Source: Nissabacter sp. SGAir0207 (lineage in GTDB: Bacteria > Pseudomonadota > Gammaproteobacteria > Enterobacterales > Enterobacteriaceae). Taken from it: a stretch of 64,000 nt of DNA. Under the pieces are notes generated by a model that worked only from the letters and a program-made list of their open reading frames with translations, made no database searches and had not been told where the DNA came from. Below, piece by piece: positions 37,812-51,819 of this stretch; position 1 is the stretch's first letter; the number at the start of each line of letters is the position of its first letter. Position numbers and translations under genes: made by a program. Where the stretch lies: NCBI RefSeq assembly GCF_005491205.1, contig NZ_CP028035.1, positions 1,054,001-1,118,000 of the forward strand. Direction: 5' to 3'.

Positions 37812-39842
37812 TTACGCTGGTTGGTCGTCAACCGGCCGCCCCTTTAGCAACTTCCTCACCCAGAAACGGTTCGGGTTCAGCGCCGCCAGCACCTCAGTCG
37901 GGCAGGGCAGCGGCTCGCCGTGGATCTGCGCCGCCAGCAACTCGGCCGCCAGCGGGCCAGAGCTGATGCCGCGAGCGCCGAGCGCACCAAACAGGTACAG
38001 GCCAGCGTAGGCGGGCGCGGTTAGCGGCGTCTCGCCCGCGGCCAGCTGGCGCGGCAGGTCGCCGTAGGCCGCCAGCGTTGCGTCGAAGTCCGGGGCCGCG
38101 CCCACCAGCGGCAGGTGGTCACGGGTGGCGCAGCGCACCCCGGCGCGCGCCTCACCAGCGGAGACATCCACCTCCTGCGGCCACGCCACGTCCGGCAGGC
38201 ACGCCATCAGTCGGCGGCGGTTCTGCTGCTGCTCCTCCTCACGGTAGCCGGTATCGCTGTCGCCCCGCTGGTAGCTGGCGCCGATGCAGTGCATCCCCTG
38301 CGCATCAGCTGGCGTCAGGTAGCCGTCGGCGCACAGCACCTGGCGCAGCGCGCGCAGCGAAGGGGTGGTAGGGATGTGCGACACCTGGCCGCGCACCGGG
38401 TAAGCGGGCAGGGAAGCGGTCTGCGGGAAGCCGGTCAGTCGGTGGCCGTTCGCCAGCACCAGCGTGGCGTGGTGCGCGTGCTGGCCATCGGCAAAGCTGA
38501 GCTGCCAGCCACCCTCTTCGGCGGCCAGCTGCGTCACCTGATGTCCGGTGCGCAGGGCCACGCCGCGCGTCTCCAGCCACGCCAGCAGGGCGCGAGTGAA
38601 CATCGCCGGGCAGAGCCAGCCGCCCAGCGGGTAGTTGACGCCGCCGAAGCCGGTGGGCAGGCCGAGCTGCTGGGCCAGTTGCGCCTCATCCTGTGCCTGC
38701 GCCAGCGCCTCCGGCCAACCGCTGGCCAGCAGCGCGCCAATCTTGCGCTGGCTGCGCGCGTCAAAGCCCACCTGGCTGACGCCGCACCATTCGCCGTCAA
38801 AATCGATGCCCAGCGCCGCCAGTTGCTGGTAGTGGCGGCGGGCGAAGGTAAAGGCCGCGGCGAAGAAGTGCTCGTGCGCGTTCTGCTGGCCGGTCAGCAG
38901 CGGATAGACCGCCCCCTGACGGTTGCCGGACGCGCCCTGTGCCGCCTCGTTCTCTGCGCAGTAGAGCGTCACGCGGCTGCCGCGCCGCCACAGCGCCAGC
39001 GCCAGCAAGGCCCCGGCGATGCCGCCGCCGACAATCGCCACCTCGTTCGGCTGTGGCGCGGCCGGGCGCGCATACCAAGGCGCGGCAGGGGCGGCGTGCG
39101 GCTGCTCGCCCATCTCGCCCACCAGCATCTCGCGCTTCTGGCCGAAACCCTTGACCCGCTGCACCGCAAAGCCCGCCTGTTGCAGGCCGCGGCGCACAAA
39201 GCCCGCGGCGGTAAAGGTGGCGAAGGTGCCGCCGGGGCGCGCCAGCCGCGCCATCGCATTGAACAGCGTCTCTGACCACATGTCCGGGTTCTTGGAGGGC
39301 GCAAAGCCGTCGAGGAACCAGGCGTCCACCTGTTGCGCCAGACTCTCATCCGCCTCGCCGAGGCACTGGTTGGCGTCGCCAAACCACAGGTCGAGGGTCA
39401 CGCTGCCCTCCGCCAGCAGCAGGCGGTGGCAGCCAGCGAACGGCAGCGGCCACTGCGCCCGCAGCGCCTCGGCGTAGTGCGCCAGCTCCGGCCAGCGCGC
39501 ATGGGCGGCGGCCAGATCGTCCACCGACAGCGGGAACTTCTCCACGCTGATAAAGTGCAACTGTTGCAGCGGGGCTTGCGGGTTCTCCTGACGGAAACGG
39601 TCAAAGGCCTGCCACAGCGTCAGGAAGTTGAGGCCGGTGCCAAAGCCGGTCTCCGCCACCACGCAGCGGCGGCGCGGGTGGCTGGCAAAGCGCGCCGGGA
39701 AGCCATTGCCCTGCAAAAAGACATAGCGGGTCTCTTCCAGCCCATCCTGGTTGGAGAAGTAGACGTCATCAAACTGTTGGGAAACAGGTGTACCCTGTTC
39801 GTTCCAGGTCAGGGTAGCGGGGCGGATCGGAGAGTGGTTCAC
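37812..39842 (-). CDS. mnmC: bifunctional tRNA mnm5s2U methyltransferase/FAD oxidoreductase MnmC
   Basis: A 676-residue two-domain enzyme (E. coli 668). The N-terminal SAM methyltransferase (MnmC2, ~1-245; motif [14 protein letters not shown] and conserved [12 protein letters not shown]) and the C-terminal FAD oxidoreductase (MnmC1, ~265 onward; dinucleotide motif [16 protein letters not shown]) finish wobble-uridine 34 modification. GTG 39842 is chosen because the product [10 protein letters not shown] then aligns with the E. coli start; a TTG at 39848 is two codons upstream. Divergent from fabB. Confidence 0.95.
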   Translation of the reverse strand: MNHSPIRPATLTWNEQGTPVSQQFDDVYFSNQDGLEETRYVFLQGNGFPARFASHPRRRCVVAETGFGTGLNFLTLWQAFDRFRQENPQAPLQQLHFISVEKFPLSVDDLAAAHARWPELAHYAEALRAQWPLPFAGCHRLLLAEGSVTLDLWFGDANQCLGEADESLAQQVDAWFLDGFAPSKNPDMWSETLFNAMARLARPGGTFATFTAAGFVRRGLQQAGFAVQRVKGFGQKREMLVGEMGEQPHAAPAAPWYARPAAPQPNEVAIVGGGIAGALLALALWRRGSRVTLYCAENEAAQGASGNRQGAVYPLLTGQQNAHEHFFAAAFTFARRHYQQLAALGIDFDGEWCGVSQVGFDARSQRKIGALLASGWPEALAQAQDEAQLAQQLGLPTGFGGVNYPLGGWLCPAMFTRALLAWLETRGVALRTGHQVTQLAAEEGGWQLSFADGQHAHHATLVLANGHRLTGFPQTASLPAYPVRGQVSHIPTTPSLRALRQVLCADGYLTPADAQGMHCIGASYQRGDSDTGYREEEQQQNRRRLMACLPDVAWPQEVDVSAGEARAGVRCATRDHLPLVGAAPDFDATLAAYGDLPRQLAAGETPLTAPAYAGLYLFGALGARGISSGPLAAELLAAQIHGEPLPCPTEVLAALNPNRFWVRKLLKGRPVDDQPA

Positions 39843-39929
39843 GCGCAATACTCATGGCTCAAGGGTTGCGGGCGATTTTAACGGTGTCACGATCCCGGCG
39901 CAAATTTGCGTATAATAGACAAACTATTG

Positions 39930-39944
39930 CTGATCGGACTTGTT
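39930..39944. promoter_or_regulatory. fabB: FadR activator site of fabB
   Basis: CTGATCGGACTTGTT resembles the FadR consensus CTGGTCNGACCTGTT. It overlaps the -35 hexamer TTGTTC (39940-39945), where FadR acts as activator of fabB in E. coli. Confidence 0.7.
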
Positions 39945-39968
39945 CGGCGTACAACTGTAAGCTAGAGT
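39940..39968 (+). promoter_or_regulatory. fabB: fabB promoter
   Basis: TTGTTC (-35) and TAGAGT (-10) are separated by 17 bp. The FadR site overlaps the -35 and the FabR palindrome fills the spacer, the same layout as in E. coli fabB. Confidence 0.65.
39946..39963. promoter_or_regulatory. fabB: FabR repressor site of fabB
   Basis: GGCGTACAACTGTAAGCT is close to the FabR palindrome AGCGTACA-N2-TGTACGCT. It lies between the -35 and -10 of fabB, so binding would exclude RNA polymerase. Confidence 0.75.
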
Positions 39969-40010
39969 GCGTGGCAAAATCCCGACTTATAAAAGTGGAA
40001 GAGGTATTAC

Positions 40011-41225
40011 ATGAAACGTGCAGTGATTACTGGCCTGGGTATCGTCTCGAGCATCGGTAATAACAAGCAGGAAGTGCTGGCATCCTTGCAAGAAGGGCGT
40101 TCAGGGATCACTTTCTCGCAAGAACTGAAAGATGCTGGTATGCGTAGTCACGTATGGGGCGATGTCAAGCTGGATACCACTGGCCTGATCGATCGTAAAA
40201 TCGTGCGTTTTATGAGCGATGCCTCTATCTATGCTTACCTCTCCATGCAGGAAGCGATCAAGGACTCCGGCCTGACCGATGAGATGGTCTCCAACGAGCG
40301 CACTGGCCTGATCGCCGGCTCCGGCGGCGGCTCCCCGCGCAACCAGGTGGCGGGTTCCGACGGTATGCGCGCCAAGGGCCTGCGCGGCGTTGGCCCCTAC
40401 ATGGTGACCAAGGCGATGGCCTCTGGCGTCTCCGCTTGCCTCGCGACCCCGTTCAAGATCCGCGGCGTGAACTACTCCATCAGCTCCGCTTGCGCCACCT
40501 CCGCGCACTGCATCGGCAACGCGGTCGAGATGATTCAGCTCGGCAAACAGGACGTGGTCTTTGCGGGCGGCGGCGAAGAGCTGTGCTGGGAGATGGCCTG
40601 TGAGTTCGACGCAATGGGCGCGCTCTCCACCAGCTACAACGACACCCCAGAAAAAGCCTCCCGTACTTATGACCAGAACCGCGACGGCTTCGTCATCGCA
40701 GGCGGCGGCGGCATGGTCGTGGTGGAAGAGCTGGAGCACGCGCTGGCGCGCGGCGCGCACATCTACGCAGAGATCGTCGGCTACGGCGCGACCTCTGACG
40801 GCGCTGACATGGTGGCCCCGTCTGGTGAAGGCGCGGTGCGCTGCATGAAGATGGCGATGAACGGCGTGGACACCCCGATCGACTACATCAACGTGCACGG
40901 CACCTCCACCCCGGTGGGCGACGTGAAAGAGCTGGGCGCCATCCGTGAAGTGTTCGGCGACACCACCCCGGCCCTCTCCGCCACCAAGGCGATGACCGGC
41001 CACTCCCTGGGCGCCGCGGGCGTACAGGAAGCGATCTACAGCCTGCTGATGTTGGAAAACAGCTTCATCGCGCCGAGCATCAACGTTGAGACGCTGGACG
41101 AGAAAGCCGAAGGCATGGATATCATCACCCAGCCGACCCAGCGCGCGCTGACCACCGTGATGTCCAACAGCTTTGGCTTCGGCGGCACCAACGCCACCCT
41201 GGTGATGCGCAAGTTCGACAAGTAA
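40011..41225 (+). CDS. fabB: beta-ketoacyl-ACP synthase I FabB
   Basis: A 404-residue condensing enzyme essential for unsaturated fatty acid synthesis. The catalytic triad is visible: Cys161 in SSACATSAH, histidine in [11 protein letters not shown] and histidine in [12 protein letters not shown]. The C terminus [15 protein letters not shown] is typical. AGAGGTATTAC precedes the ATG. FadR and FabR sites upstream show normal control by acyl-CoA and membrane lipid saturation. An intrinsic terminator follows. Confidence 0.97.
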   Translation: MKRAVITGLGIVSSIGNNKQEVLASLQEGRSGITFSQELKDAGMRSHVWGDVKLDTTGLIDRKIVRFMSDASIYAYLSMQEAIKDSGLTDEMVSNERTGLIAGSGGGSPRNQVAGSDGMRAKGLRGVGPYMVTKAMASGVSACLATPFKIRGVNYSISSACATSAHCIGNAVEMIQLGKQDVVFAGGGEELCWEMACEFDAMGALSTSYNDTPEKASRTYDQNRDGFVIAGGGGMVVVEELEHALARGAHIYAEIVGYGATSDGADMVAPSGEGAVRCMKMAMNGVDTPIDYINVHGTSTPVGDVKELGAIREVFGDTTPALSATKAMTGHSLGAAGVQEAIYSLLMLENSFIAPSINVETLDEKAEGMDIITQPTQRALTTVMSNSFGFGGTNATLVMRKFDK

Positions 41226-41240
41226 TCACCCGGCAGAAAA

Positions 41241-41264
41241 AACCCGCTACGGCGGGTTTTTTTT
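41241..41264 (+). terminator. intrinsic terminator of fabB
   Basis: AACCCGC-TACG-GCGGGTT followed by a run of T residues just after the fabB stop. Confidence 0.92.
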
Positions 41265-41363
41265 CGCCCGTTGCCCGCCGCAGGCATGGCCGGCGAGAGA
41301 TCTATCACGTTTTTGAATTCGTTACGTTGATGCGATTCAGCAATGTGATAGGTTGGCGACAGT

Positions 41364-42290
<927 letters not shown>

Positions 42291-42330
42291 CCGGGCACCA
42301 TAGTCGCGATGTCGCCCAGGCGGCACCGCA

Positions 42331-45773
<3,443 letters not shown>

Positions 45774-45780
45774 TCCCTCT

Positions 45781-45808
45781 CGCCCCGCGATTTTTGCGGG
45801 GCGCTTTC
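45781..45808 (+). terminator. hairpin after the bgl operon
   Basis: CGCCCCGC-GATTTTT-GCGGGGCG directly after the operon, followed by CTTTCC. The stem is strong but the T-run is short. Confidence 0.6.
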
Positions 45809-45883
45809 CAGCCTTGTACGCCGCACTGGCATCTTTTCCCGGCCCGCGTTACCTTCTCACTCCCGATTCTGGAGCGAAACGTC

Positions 45884-47008
45884 ATGGCCAACTCCCTGTT
45901 TAAACGCGTAATCCACGCCCTGTTCCACGACCGCCTGTTGCAGGCGCTGCTGCTGCTGGGCGCGGTGCTGACCGCCTTCCAGCCCGCCGCCGTACGGGCG
46001 TTCCCGCGCTACGTGGATTGGCCGACCATTGTCACCCTGCTGGGGCTGCTGCTGTTGACCAAGGGGGTGGAGGTCAGCGGCTGCTTTGACTGGCTCGGAC
46101 GCGGGCTGATGCGCCGCTTACAGCGTGAACGCACGCTGGCGCTGTTTCTGGTGGCTGCCGCGGCGCTGCTCTCCACCTTCATGACCAACGACGTGGCGCT
46201 GTTTATCGTGGTGCCGCTCACCATCACGCTGAAAAAGCTGTCGGCACTGCCGGTGCGGCGGCTGATCATCTTTGAGGCGCTGGCGGTCAACGCTGGCTCA
46301 CTGCTGACGCCCATCGGCAACCCGCAAAACATCCTGCTGTGGAGCCGCGCCGGTAACTCCTTCGCCGCCTTTACCTGGCAGATGCTGCCGCTGGCGGCCT
46401 GCGTGCTGCTGGCGCTGCTGCTGGTGACCTGGTTCAGCTTCCCGGCGCGGCGCATCAAGGATGTGCGCCTGCCGGAGGGGGTGGCCTGCCAGCGCGGGCT
46501 ACTGGCGGGCTGCGTGCTGCTCTACGGGATGTTTTTGGTCTGCGTGGAGCAGGGCGTGGCGGCGTGGGGATTGCTGGCGGTGGCGGTGGGAATGCTGCTG
46601 CTGGCGCGCCAGGTGCTGGCGCAGGTGGACTGGGGGCTGATTCTGGTGTTCATCGCGATGTTCATCGACATCCGCCTGTTGGTGGAACTGGCCCCGCTGC
46701 ACCCGCTGTTCGCGCAGATCGCCCACCTGCCGGAGGGTGGGCTGTACCTGCTCGGCATTGGCCTGTCACAGGTGATCAGCAATGTGCCGGCCACCATTCT
46801 GCTGATGAACTACGTGCCCTCCAGCGCGCTGGTGGCCTACGCCGTCAACGTCGGCGGCTTTGGCGTGGCGATTGGCTCACTGGCGAACCTGATCGCGCTA
46901 CGGATGGCCAATGACCGCCGCATCTGGTGGCGCTTCCACCTCTACTCCCTGCCGTTCCTGCTGCTCAGCGCGCTGGCCGGCTGGGGGTTGCTGGCGCTAC
47001 GCGGCTAG
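45884..47008 (+). CDS. ybiR: SLC13/ArsB-like membrane protein YbiR
   Basis: A 374-residue protein with about ten hydrophobic segments of the ion-transporter superfamily (SLC13/ArsB-like anion transporters). Highly conserved stretches include TFMTNDVALFIVVPLTITLKKL, AVNAGSLLTPIGNPQNI and IGLSQVISNVPATILLMNYV, with the paired GNPQN/NVPAT substrate-site signatures. These match E. coli YbiR (372), whose substrate is unknown. The ATG at 45884 has GGAGCG upstream and the expected length. In E. coli ybiR is elsewhere on the chromosome; here it sits between the bgl operon and flk, its stop overlapping that of flk. Confidence 0.9.
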   Translation: MANSLFKRVIHALFHDRLLQALLLLGAVLTAFQPAAVRAFPRYVDWPTIVTLLGLLLLTKGVEVSGCFDWLGRGLMRRLQRERTLALFLVAAAALLSTFMTNDVALFIVVPLTITLKKLSALPVRRLIIFEALAVNAGSLLTPIGNPQNILLWSRAGNSFAAFTWQMLPLAACVLLALLLVTWFSFPARRIKDVRLPEGVACQRGLLAGCVLLYGMFLVCVEQGVAAWGLLAVAVGMLLLARQVLAQVDWGLILVFIAMFIDIRLLVELAPLHPLFAQIAHLPEGGLYLLGIGLSQVISNVPATILLMNYVPSSALVAYAVNVGGFGVAIGSLANLIALRMANDRRIWWRFHLYSLPFLLLSALAGWGLLALRG

Positions 47009-48027
47009 GCCACCAGCCAGAGCATCAGCAACAGCACCAGCAGGGCGACGAACAGCAGCGGCGCGCCCGCGGAGCCGCGCAGGCCGGGCGGCAGCAGGGC
47101 GATCAGCGGGTTGAGCGGCGGCGGGGCCAGCGGCTGCACCATCGCGTTGGAGGTGGCGCTGCGATCTACGCGCGGGCCAAACAGCTGGCCGAGCAGATCC
47201 TGCGCCTGTGCCTGCGTCAGCGGCGTCAGTGGCCCAGCCTGGAACTGCGCCTGCGCATACTCCGCCAGCTGGCGCTGCTCCGTCTCGCTGGCCGGTTGCT
47301 TGAGCGCGGCATGGAGGGTGTGCAGGGTGGGGGCAGCCTGCTGGCTGAGGGTCAGCCGCGCCTGCAAATAGTGGGTCGCCAGCTGGAAGTGGCGCGCGGG
47401 CATCGGGTCGGTGGTGGCGACGCTGGCCAAAGTAAACAGGTCGTGCCACAGCTTGGCCGGTTTCTCGCCGGTGACGGCGCTCAGGCGCGCCACCAGCTGT
47501 TGCAGGCTGTGCTGCTCCGCTGGCAGCATCGGGCGATCGGTGACTGGCGTCTGCTGCGGCGCGGGAATGGTCAGCTCGCCGGACTGGATCAGCGCCAGCA
47601 CCTGTTGCAACTGGGCGTGGCTCAGCTGGCTCAACACCGTATGGCCGAAACTCTGGCGGATAAAGTCGCTCACCGCCTGACGGTTATTGCCAAGCGGCAA
47701 TAGCTCGGTCAGCTGTTGCAGCAACTGGCGGCTGGCGTGGCTCTCCTGCGCGCTGCTCAGCCGCGCCTGCAAATTGTGCTCCGCCTGCGGGAACTGGCCA
47801 GCGCTGATCTCCTGCTCGTCCGGCACGCGCAGGTCATGGCGCAGGCTGGCCCACAGCTCCGCCGGTTTCATCGGCGTCAGGGCCATAATCTTCACCACCA
47901 GCTTCTCCAGGGTGGTGCGCTGTGCAGGGGTGAGCGGCAGGGCATCAGACGAGGGCTGCCCGGTTCTGGCCGTGGGCAAGGGCCGGTCGCTGGCCGGGGG
48001 AAGGCCGTGGCCGCTCAGTGGTTGCAT
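47005..48027 (-). CDS. flk: flagella biosynthesis regulatory protein Flk
   Basis: A 340-residue protein (E. coli Flk 331) with a long soluble region of two related repeats and a single C-terminal membrane helix (PLLFVALLVLLLMLWLV). The repeats show as RQAVSDFIRQSFGHTVLSQLSHAQLQQVLALIQSGELTIP-type and TDRPMLPAEQHSLQQLV-type segments. Flk acts on the flagellar hook-to-filament secretion switch, preventing premature FlgM export. The ATG at 48027 fits the E. coli N terminus MxQPLSG. Flk precedes pdxB in E. coli; here three genes intervene. Confidence 0.93.
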   Translation of the reverse strand: MQPLSGHGLPPASDRPLPTARTGQPSSDALPLTPAQRTTLEKLVVKIMALTPMKPAELWASLRHDLRVPDEQEISAGQFPQAEHNLQARLSSAQESHASRQLLQQLTELLPLGNNRQAVSDFIRQSFGHTVLSQLSHAQLQQVLALIQSGELTIPAPQQTPVTDRPMLPAEQHSLQQLVARLSAVTGEKPAKLWHDLFTLASVATTDPMPARHFQLATHYLQARLTLSQQAAPTLHTLHAALKQPASETEQRQLAEYAQAQFQAGPLTPLTQAQAQDLLGQLFGPRVDRSATSNAMVQPLAPPPLNPLIALLPPGLRGSAGAPLLFVALLVLLLMLWLVA

Positions 48028-48149
48028 AGCGTGGGGATCCTTGTTGCGAATGTAAGCCTGCGGCCGCGCGAGGGGGGAGAACCGGGGCGCGGCAGTGTCA
48101 GGGCGAATGATACCAACCTGTACCCATCACGGATAGTGATGAATGTCGA

Positions 48150-49652
48150 TTAAATCATCAATGGCGGCCGATCGCTTACTCCCTCCCCAGTTTGCGCCTG
48201 CATCTGGCAAAGGCGCATCGCCTCCGCCAGCCGGATGATGCCCTCCTCAATGCGCTCCGGCGTGTTGGCGGCAAAATTGAGCCGCAGCGTGAAATCGGCT
48301 TGCGGGTGGTCACGGTAGAAGCAGTCGCCACGGGCGAAGGTCACCTGTTGGTGCCACGCCAGCGGCACCAGCCGTGAAACCGGGATCTCTGGCGGCAGTT
48401 GCAGCCAGATAAACAGCCCGCCTTCCGGCAGCTCAAAGTGGCAGCCCGCGGGCAAGTGACGCCGGAGCGCCGCCGCCATCACGTCCCGGTGCTGACGGTA
48501 GAGGCGGCAGGCGCGCTGCACCTGCCGCTGGACGCTGCCGACGGTGACAAACGCCTCCAACGAGCGTTGCAGCAGGCCAGCGCTGGCGAAGCTGTCGGCA
48601 TGGCGGCGCTGGGCCAGCTGGCGGTAGCGCTCGCCCTCCGCCACCAGATAGCCGATGCGCAGGCCGGGCATCACAATCTTGGAGAAGGTGTTGATGTAGA
48701 TCACCTCGCCCTCCGTGGCTAGCGAACGCAGCGAGGGGAGGGCCGCGCCCTGATAGCGCAGCTCGCCCACGAAGTCATCCTCCAGCAGCGGCACCCCGGC
48801 GGCTGCGGCCAGCGCCACCAGCCGACGGCGGCGTGGCTCGCTCAGGCAGCGGCCGGTGGGGTTGTGGAAGTTGGGGATGGTGTAGATCAGCGCCGGGCGG
48901 TGCGCCGCCAACAGCGCCGGTAGCGCCTCGACGCACATGCCATCCTGGTCACAGGGCACGGAGATAATCTCCACCCCCTGGAGCGCAAACAGCGTCAGCG
49001 CCTCGGCGTAGGTCGGCTCCTCCACCAACACCCGGTCGCCGGGGCGCAGCAGCGTCTGGCTCACCAGACTCAGCGCCTGCTGCGAGCCATTGGTGATCAG
49101 GATCTGCTCCGGCCGCGCCGGGATGCCCTGCAACGACAGGATGCGCGCCAGCGTGTCGCGCAGCGGAAAGTAGCCGCAGTAGTCACCGTAGTGGAAGGCT
49201 GCATCGGCATGGCGGCGCAGTACCGAGTGCATCACCCGGCGGAACGCCTCCTGGGGAAAAAGGCGCGGGTTGCCGGTGCCAGCGGCAAAGTTGATCACCT
49301 CTGGCGGCAGCGGGGCGTCGGGCTGGCCATCGAGGCGTGAGGTGCTGGTGGTGTAGGGGTCAACCGGCGTCTCCAGCGCGGGCTGGCCGGTGGCGGGCGT
49401 CCCGGCGGGGGCATAGGGGTGGCGCACGTAGGCCCCACTGCCGCGCCGCGCCTGTAAAAACCCCTTGGCCGCCAGCTCCCCATAGGCGTTCTCAACCGTC
49501 AGGCGGCTGACGGCCAGCTCGGCGGCCAGTGTCCGGGTGGAGGGGAGCTTGTCGCCCTCGGCAAGGGCACCATTCAGGATGGCGGCGCGCAGCGTCTCCT
49601 CTATCTGCAAATAGAGCGGGATGACGCTGTGGCGGTCGAGGGCGATGTGCAT
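48150..49652 (-). CDS. MocR-type (GntR-aminotransferase) transcriptional regulator
   Basis: A 500-residue regulator: N-terminal GntR winged helix (~5-75, IPLYLQIEETLRAAIL and STRTLAAELAVSRLTVENAY) joined to an aminotransferase-fold domain. PLP lysine Lys325 is in YINTFSKIVMPGLRIGY, with NFHNPTGR and EEPTYAEA also conserved. Such proteins use PLP or a PLP-amino acid adduct as signal. The start has AGAGGATTGCC upstream. It is divergent from a DMT exporter gene, with 118 bp between starts including an AGTGGTAAGTGG direct repeat, so it probably regulates that exporter. It is not clearly PdxR, since no pdxS/T genes are nearby. Confidence 0.88.
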   Translation of the reverse strand: MHIALDRHSVIPLYLQIEETLRAAILNGALAEGDKLPSTRTLAAELAVSRLTVENAYGELAAKGFLQARRGSGAYVRHPYAPAGTPATGQPALETPVDPYTTSTSRLDGQPDAPLPPEVINFAAGTGNPRLFPQEAFRRVMHSVLRRHADAAFHYGDYCGYFPLRDTLARILSLQGIPARPEQILITNGSQQALSLVSQTLLRPGDRVLVEEPTYAEALTLFALQGVEIISVPCDQDGMCVEALPALLAAHRPALIYTIPNFHNPTGRCLSEPRRRRLVALAAAAGVPLLEDDFVGELRYQGAALPSLRSLATEGEVIYINTFSKIVMPGLRIGYLVAEGERYRQLAQRRHADSFASAGLLQRSLEAFVTVGSVQRQVQRACRLYRQHRDVMAAALRRHLPAGCHFELPEGGLFIWLQLPPEIPVSRLVPLAWHQQVTFARGDCFYRDHPQADFTLRLNFAANTPERIEEGIIRLAEAMRLCQMQAQTGEGVSDRPPLMI

Positions 49653-49770
49653 GGCAATCCTCTGCGGGGAAAAGTGGCCTGCCTAAGATTAGTGGTAAGT
49701 GGCTCTGGCGGGAATGGGGCGGGCGGGTAAAATTTCCTACACTGGTTTTCCCTTGCTGAATGAGTATGTT

Positions 49771-50826
49771 ATGTCGACCCTCGCTGAACCGGCCGTGCCG
49801 GCTGCCGCAACGCAAAGTGGCCTGCTGTCGCCCGCGCGCCACGGTTTCTCCCTGGCAGCGCTGAGCGCCTTCCTGCTGGCCTTTACCGCCATCATTATCC
49901 GCATCCTGACAGAGCGCTACCACCTGCCCGCGCTGGTACTGGCCTTCTGGCGCGCGGCGCTGGTGGCGCTGGTGCTCTGCCCGGTGCTGCTCTGGCGACG
50001 CCCGGCATGGCTGCGGCCGGGCTGGCGGGAGCTGCGTTTCTATGCGCTGTTTGGGCTGGTGCTGGCGCTGTTCAACGCGCTCTGGACCTGCTCAATCATG
50101 CTCAACGGTGCCTCGGTCGCCACCATCCTTAGCTACTTCTCCGTGGGCTTTACGGTGTTTTTGGGCTGGGCCTGTTTTGGTGAGCGGTTGAGCGGCCGCC
50201 AGCTACTGATTATTGCAGTCAGCCTGCTCGGCTGTGCGCTGGTCAGTTTGGGTGGCACCGAATCGGCGGCGATGGGCGGGCTGTTTGGGCTGGCGATCGG
50301 CATCCTGACCGGCGTTGGCTCCACCCTCTATGCGCTGTGCGGTCGGCTGGCGAGCCAGCGTGGCTGCCCGGAGTGGGGCACGCTCTGCTACGTCTTCGCC
50401 TTCGCGGCACTCTACCAGTTGCTGTTCAATGGGCTGGCGGGGCAATTCCCGGCGCTGGCCGGGCCGCTCTCCGGGGACATTCTGTTCCTGTCGCGGGGCG
50501 AGGGGGGCGTGGCGTGGGGCGGCTGGGGGCTGCTGCTGCTGTTGGCCGCCGGGCCGACGCTGCTCGGCTTTGGCCTCTACAACCTCAGCCTGAAGCACCT
50601 GCCGCTGGCGGTGGCGAACCTGATCCTGTCGCTGGAGCTGGTCTTCACCGCCATCATCGCCTGGCTGCTGCTCGGCGAGACGCTGACGGCGTGGCAAACG
50701 CTGGGCAGTGGGATGATGCTGGCCGGCGTTGGGCTGATGCGCCGCAGCCGCCGACCGCCGGTCAGCGCGCCGGACGCAACAGCGGCGTGCGCAGGCGCTG
50801 GGCGAGGAACACCCCCAGCAGCGTGA
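49771..50826 (+). CDS. DMT-superfamily (EamA) exporter
   Basis: A 351-residue membrane protein with about ten helices in two EamA repeats (residues ~30-160 and ~185-330). The second repeat ends LILSLELVFTAIIAWLLLGETLTAWQTLGSGMMLAGV, the family signature. Transport of amino acids or other metabolites out of the cell is likely; the substrate is unknown. The ATG at 49771 is followed by MSTLAEP; ribosome site weak. It is paired with the divergent MocR regulator. Its last 65 bp overlap the convergent EamA gene, and the C-terminal tail (after about 330) is low-complexity, so the stop context may be recent. Confidence 0.85.
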   Translation: MSTLAEPAVPAAATQSGLLSPARHGFSLAALSAFLLAFTAIIIRILTERYHLPALVLAFWRAALVALVLCPVLLWRRPAWLRPGWRELRFYALFGLVLALFNALWTCSIMLNGASVATILSYFSVGFTVFLGWACFGERLSGRQLLIIAVSLLGCALVSLGGTESAAMGGLFGLAIGILTGVGSTLYALCGRLASQRGCPEWGTLCYVFAFAALYQLLFNGLAGQFPALAGPLSGDILFLSRGEGGVAWGGWGLLLLLAAGPTLLGFGLYNLSLKHLPLAVANLILSLELVFTAIIAWLLLGETLTAWQTLGSGMMLAGVGLMRRSRRPPVSAPDATAACAGAGRGTPPAA

Positions 50827-51643
50827 CGCCGCCGCCAATCAGGTGGTAGCTGTGCAACTGCTCATGCAGGAACAGCACGGCAATGACGGCGGTGAACAGC
50901 GGCACCAGATTCATAAAGATCGAGGCGGTATTGGCACCGAGCCGCATCACCCCCTGGATCCAGAGGAAGGGCGCAATCAGCGAGGCAGGGATGCCCGCGA
51001 ACAGCACCAGCGGGATATTGCGCGCCGTCAGCGCCACGTCAGGCGCATGGAGGAAGTTGGGCGTCAGCAGCAGCACGCCGAACAGGATCTGCACATAGAG
51101 CGACTGCCAGTTCGGCAGCGGGATCGCCCAGCGCTTGGTCAGCACCCCATAGCAGGCGTAGGAGGCGGAGGCGGCCAGCATCATCAATTCGCCACTGCCA
51201 ATGCCGTGGTGCAGCAGCTGCGCCGGTTCGCCGCCGCTCACCAGCCACACCAACCCGCCGAACGAGAGCAACCCACCCAGCGCCATGCCGCGCGTCGGTG
51301 CCACCCCCAGCACCGCAATGCTGAACAGCACCGTCAGCAGCGGGATCAGCGCATTCAAAATGCCCATGAACAGCGCGCTGACGCTGTGCGCCGCGTAGTA
51401 GGCCAGGCTCTGGTAGAGCACCATGCCGAGCAGGCCCAGCACCAGCAGCTTCCACAGGTGCGGGCGCACCGCCGCGCGGTTGCGCCACAGGCCGGGCAGC
51501 ACAAAGGGCGTCAGCACCAGCAGCGCCAGCAGCCAGCGGTAGAAGGAGATGGCGGCTGGGTCGATGGCACCGGCGGCGACTTTGCTGACCACGGCGTTCA
51601 GCGACCAGATCATCACGGCCAGCAGGGGAAAGAGTGCATTCAT
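50762..51643 (-). CDS. DMT-superfamily (EamA) exporter
   Basis: A 293-residue, ten-helix transporter with two EamA repeats (about 3-135 and 150-285). The opening FPLLAVMIWSLNAVVSKVAA and the final IFMNLVPLFTAVIAVLFLHEQLHSYHLIGGGVTLLGVFLAQR are typical. It is a separate protein from the neighbouring exporter, with low visible similarity. The substrate is unknown. The gene converges on and overlaps the preceding exporter gene by 65 bp. Starts at ATG 51643; divergent from pdxB. Confidence 0.87.
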   Translation of the reverse strand: MNALFPLLAVMIWSLNAVVSKVAAGAIDPAAISFYRWLLALLVLTPFVLPGLWRNRAAVRPHLWKLLVLGLLGMVLYQSLAYYAAHSVSALFMGILNALIPLLTVLFSIAVLGVAPTRGMALGGLLSFGGLVWLVSGGEPAQLLHHGIGSGELMMLAASASYACYGVLTKRWAIPLPNWQSLYVQILFGVLLLTPNFLHAPDVALTARNIPLVLFAGIPASLIAPFLWIQGVMRLGANTASIFMNLVPLFTAVIAVLFLHEQLHSYHLIGGGVTLLGVFLAQRLRTPLLRPAR

Positions 51644-51819
51644 GGGTCACTATCTTCAATCAACAGGCAAAAGGGCAGGTAGTGTACGGCCCGGCCGCTG
51701 GCAAATGAAAGCCCCGTGCGGTGCGTAATCGTCTGGGTTTCACCTTAAGTAATGGGATTCTGCGCCATTCAGTGGCAGAATATTTGCCCCTATTTATGCG
51801 CAAGCTGCCGGAGAGTGAC

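Noticed and set aside
39908..39916. TATAAT at 39911-39916 as the main fabB promoter -10
   Set aside because: No good -35 at the right distance, while the downstream pair agrees with the known FadR/FabR layout; it could be a minor promoter.
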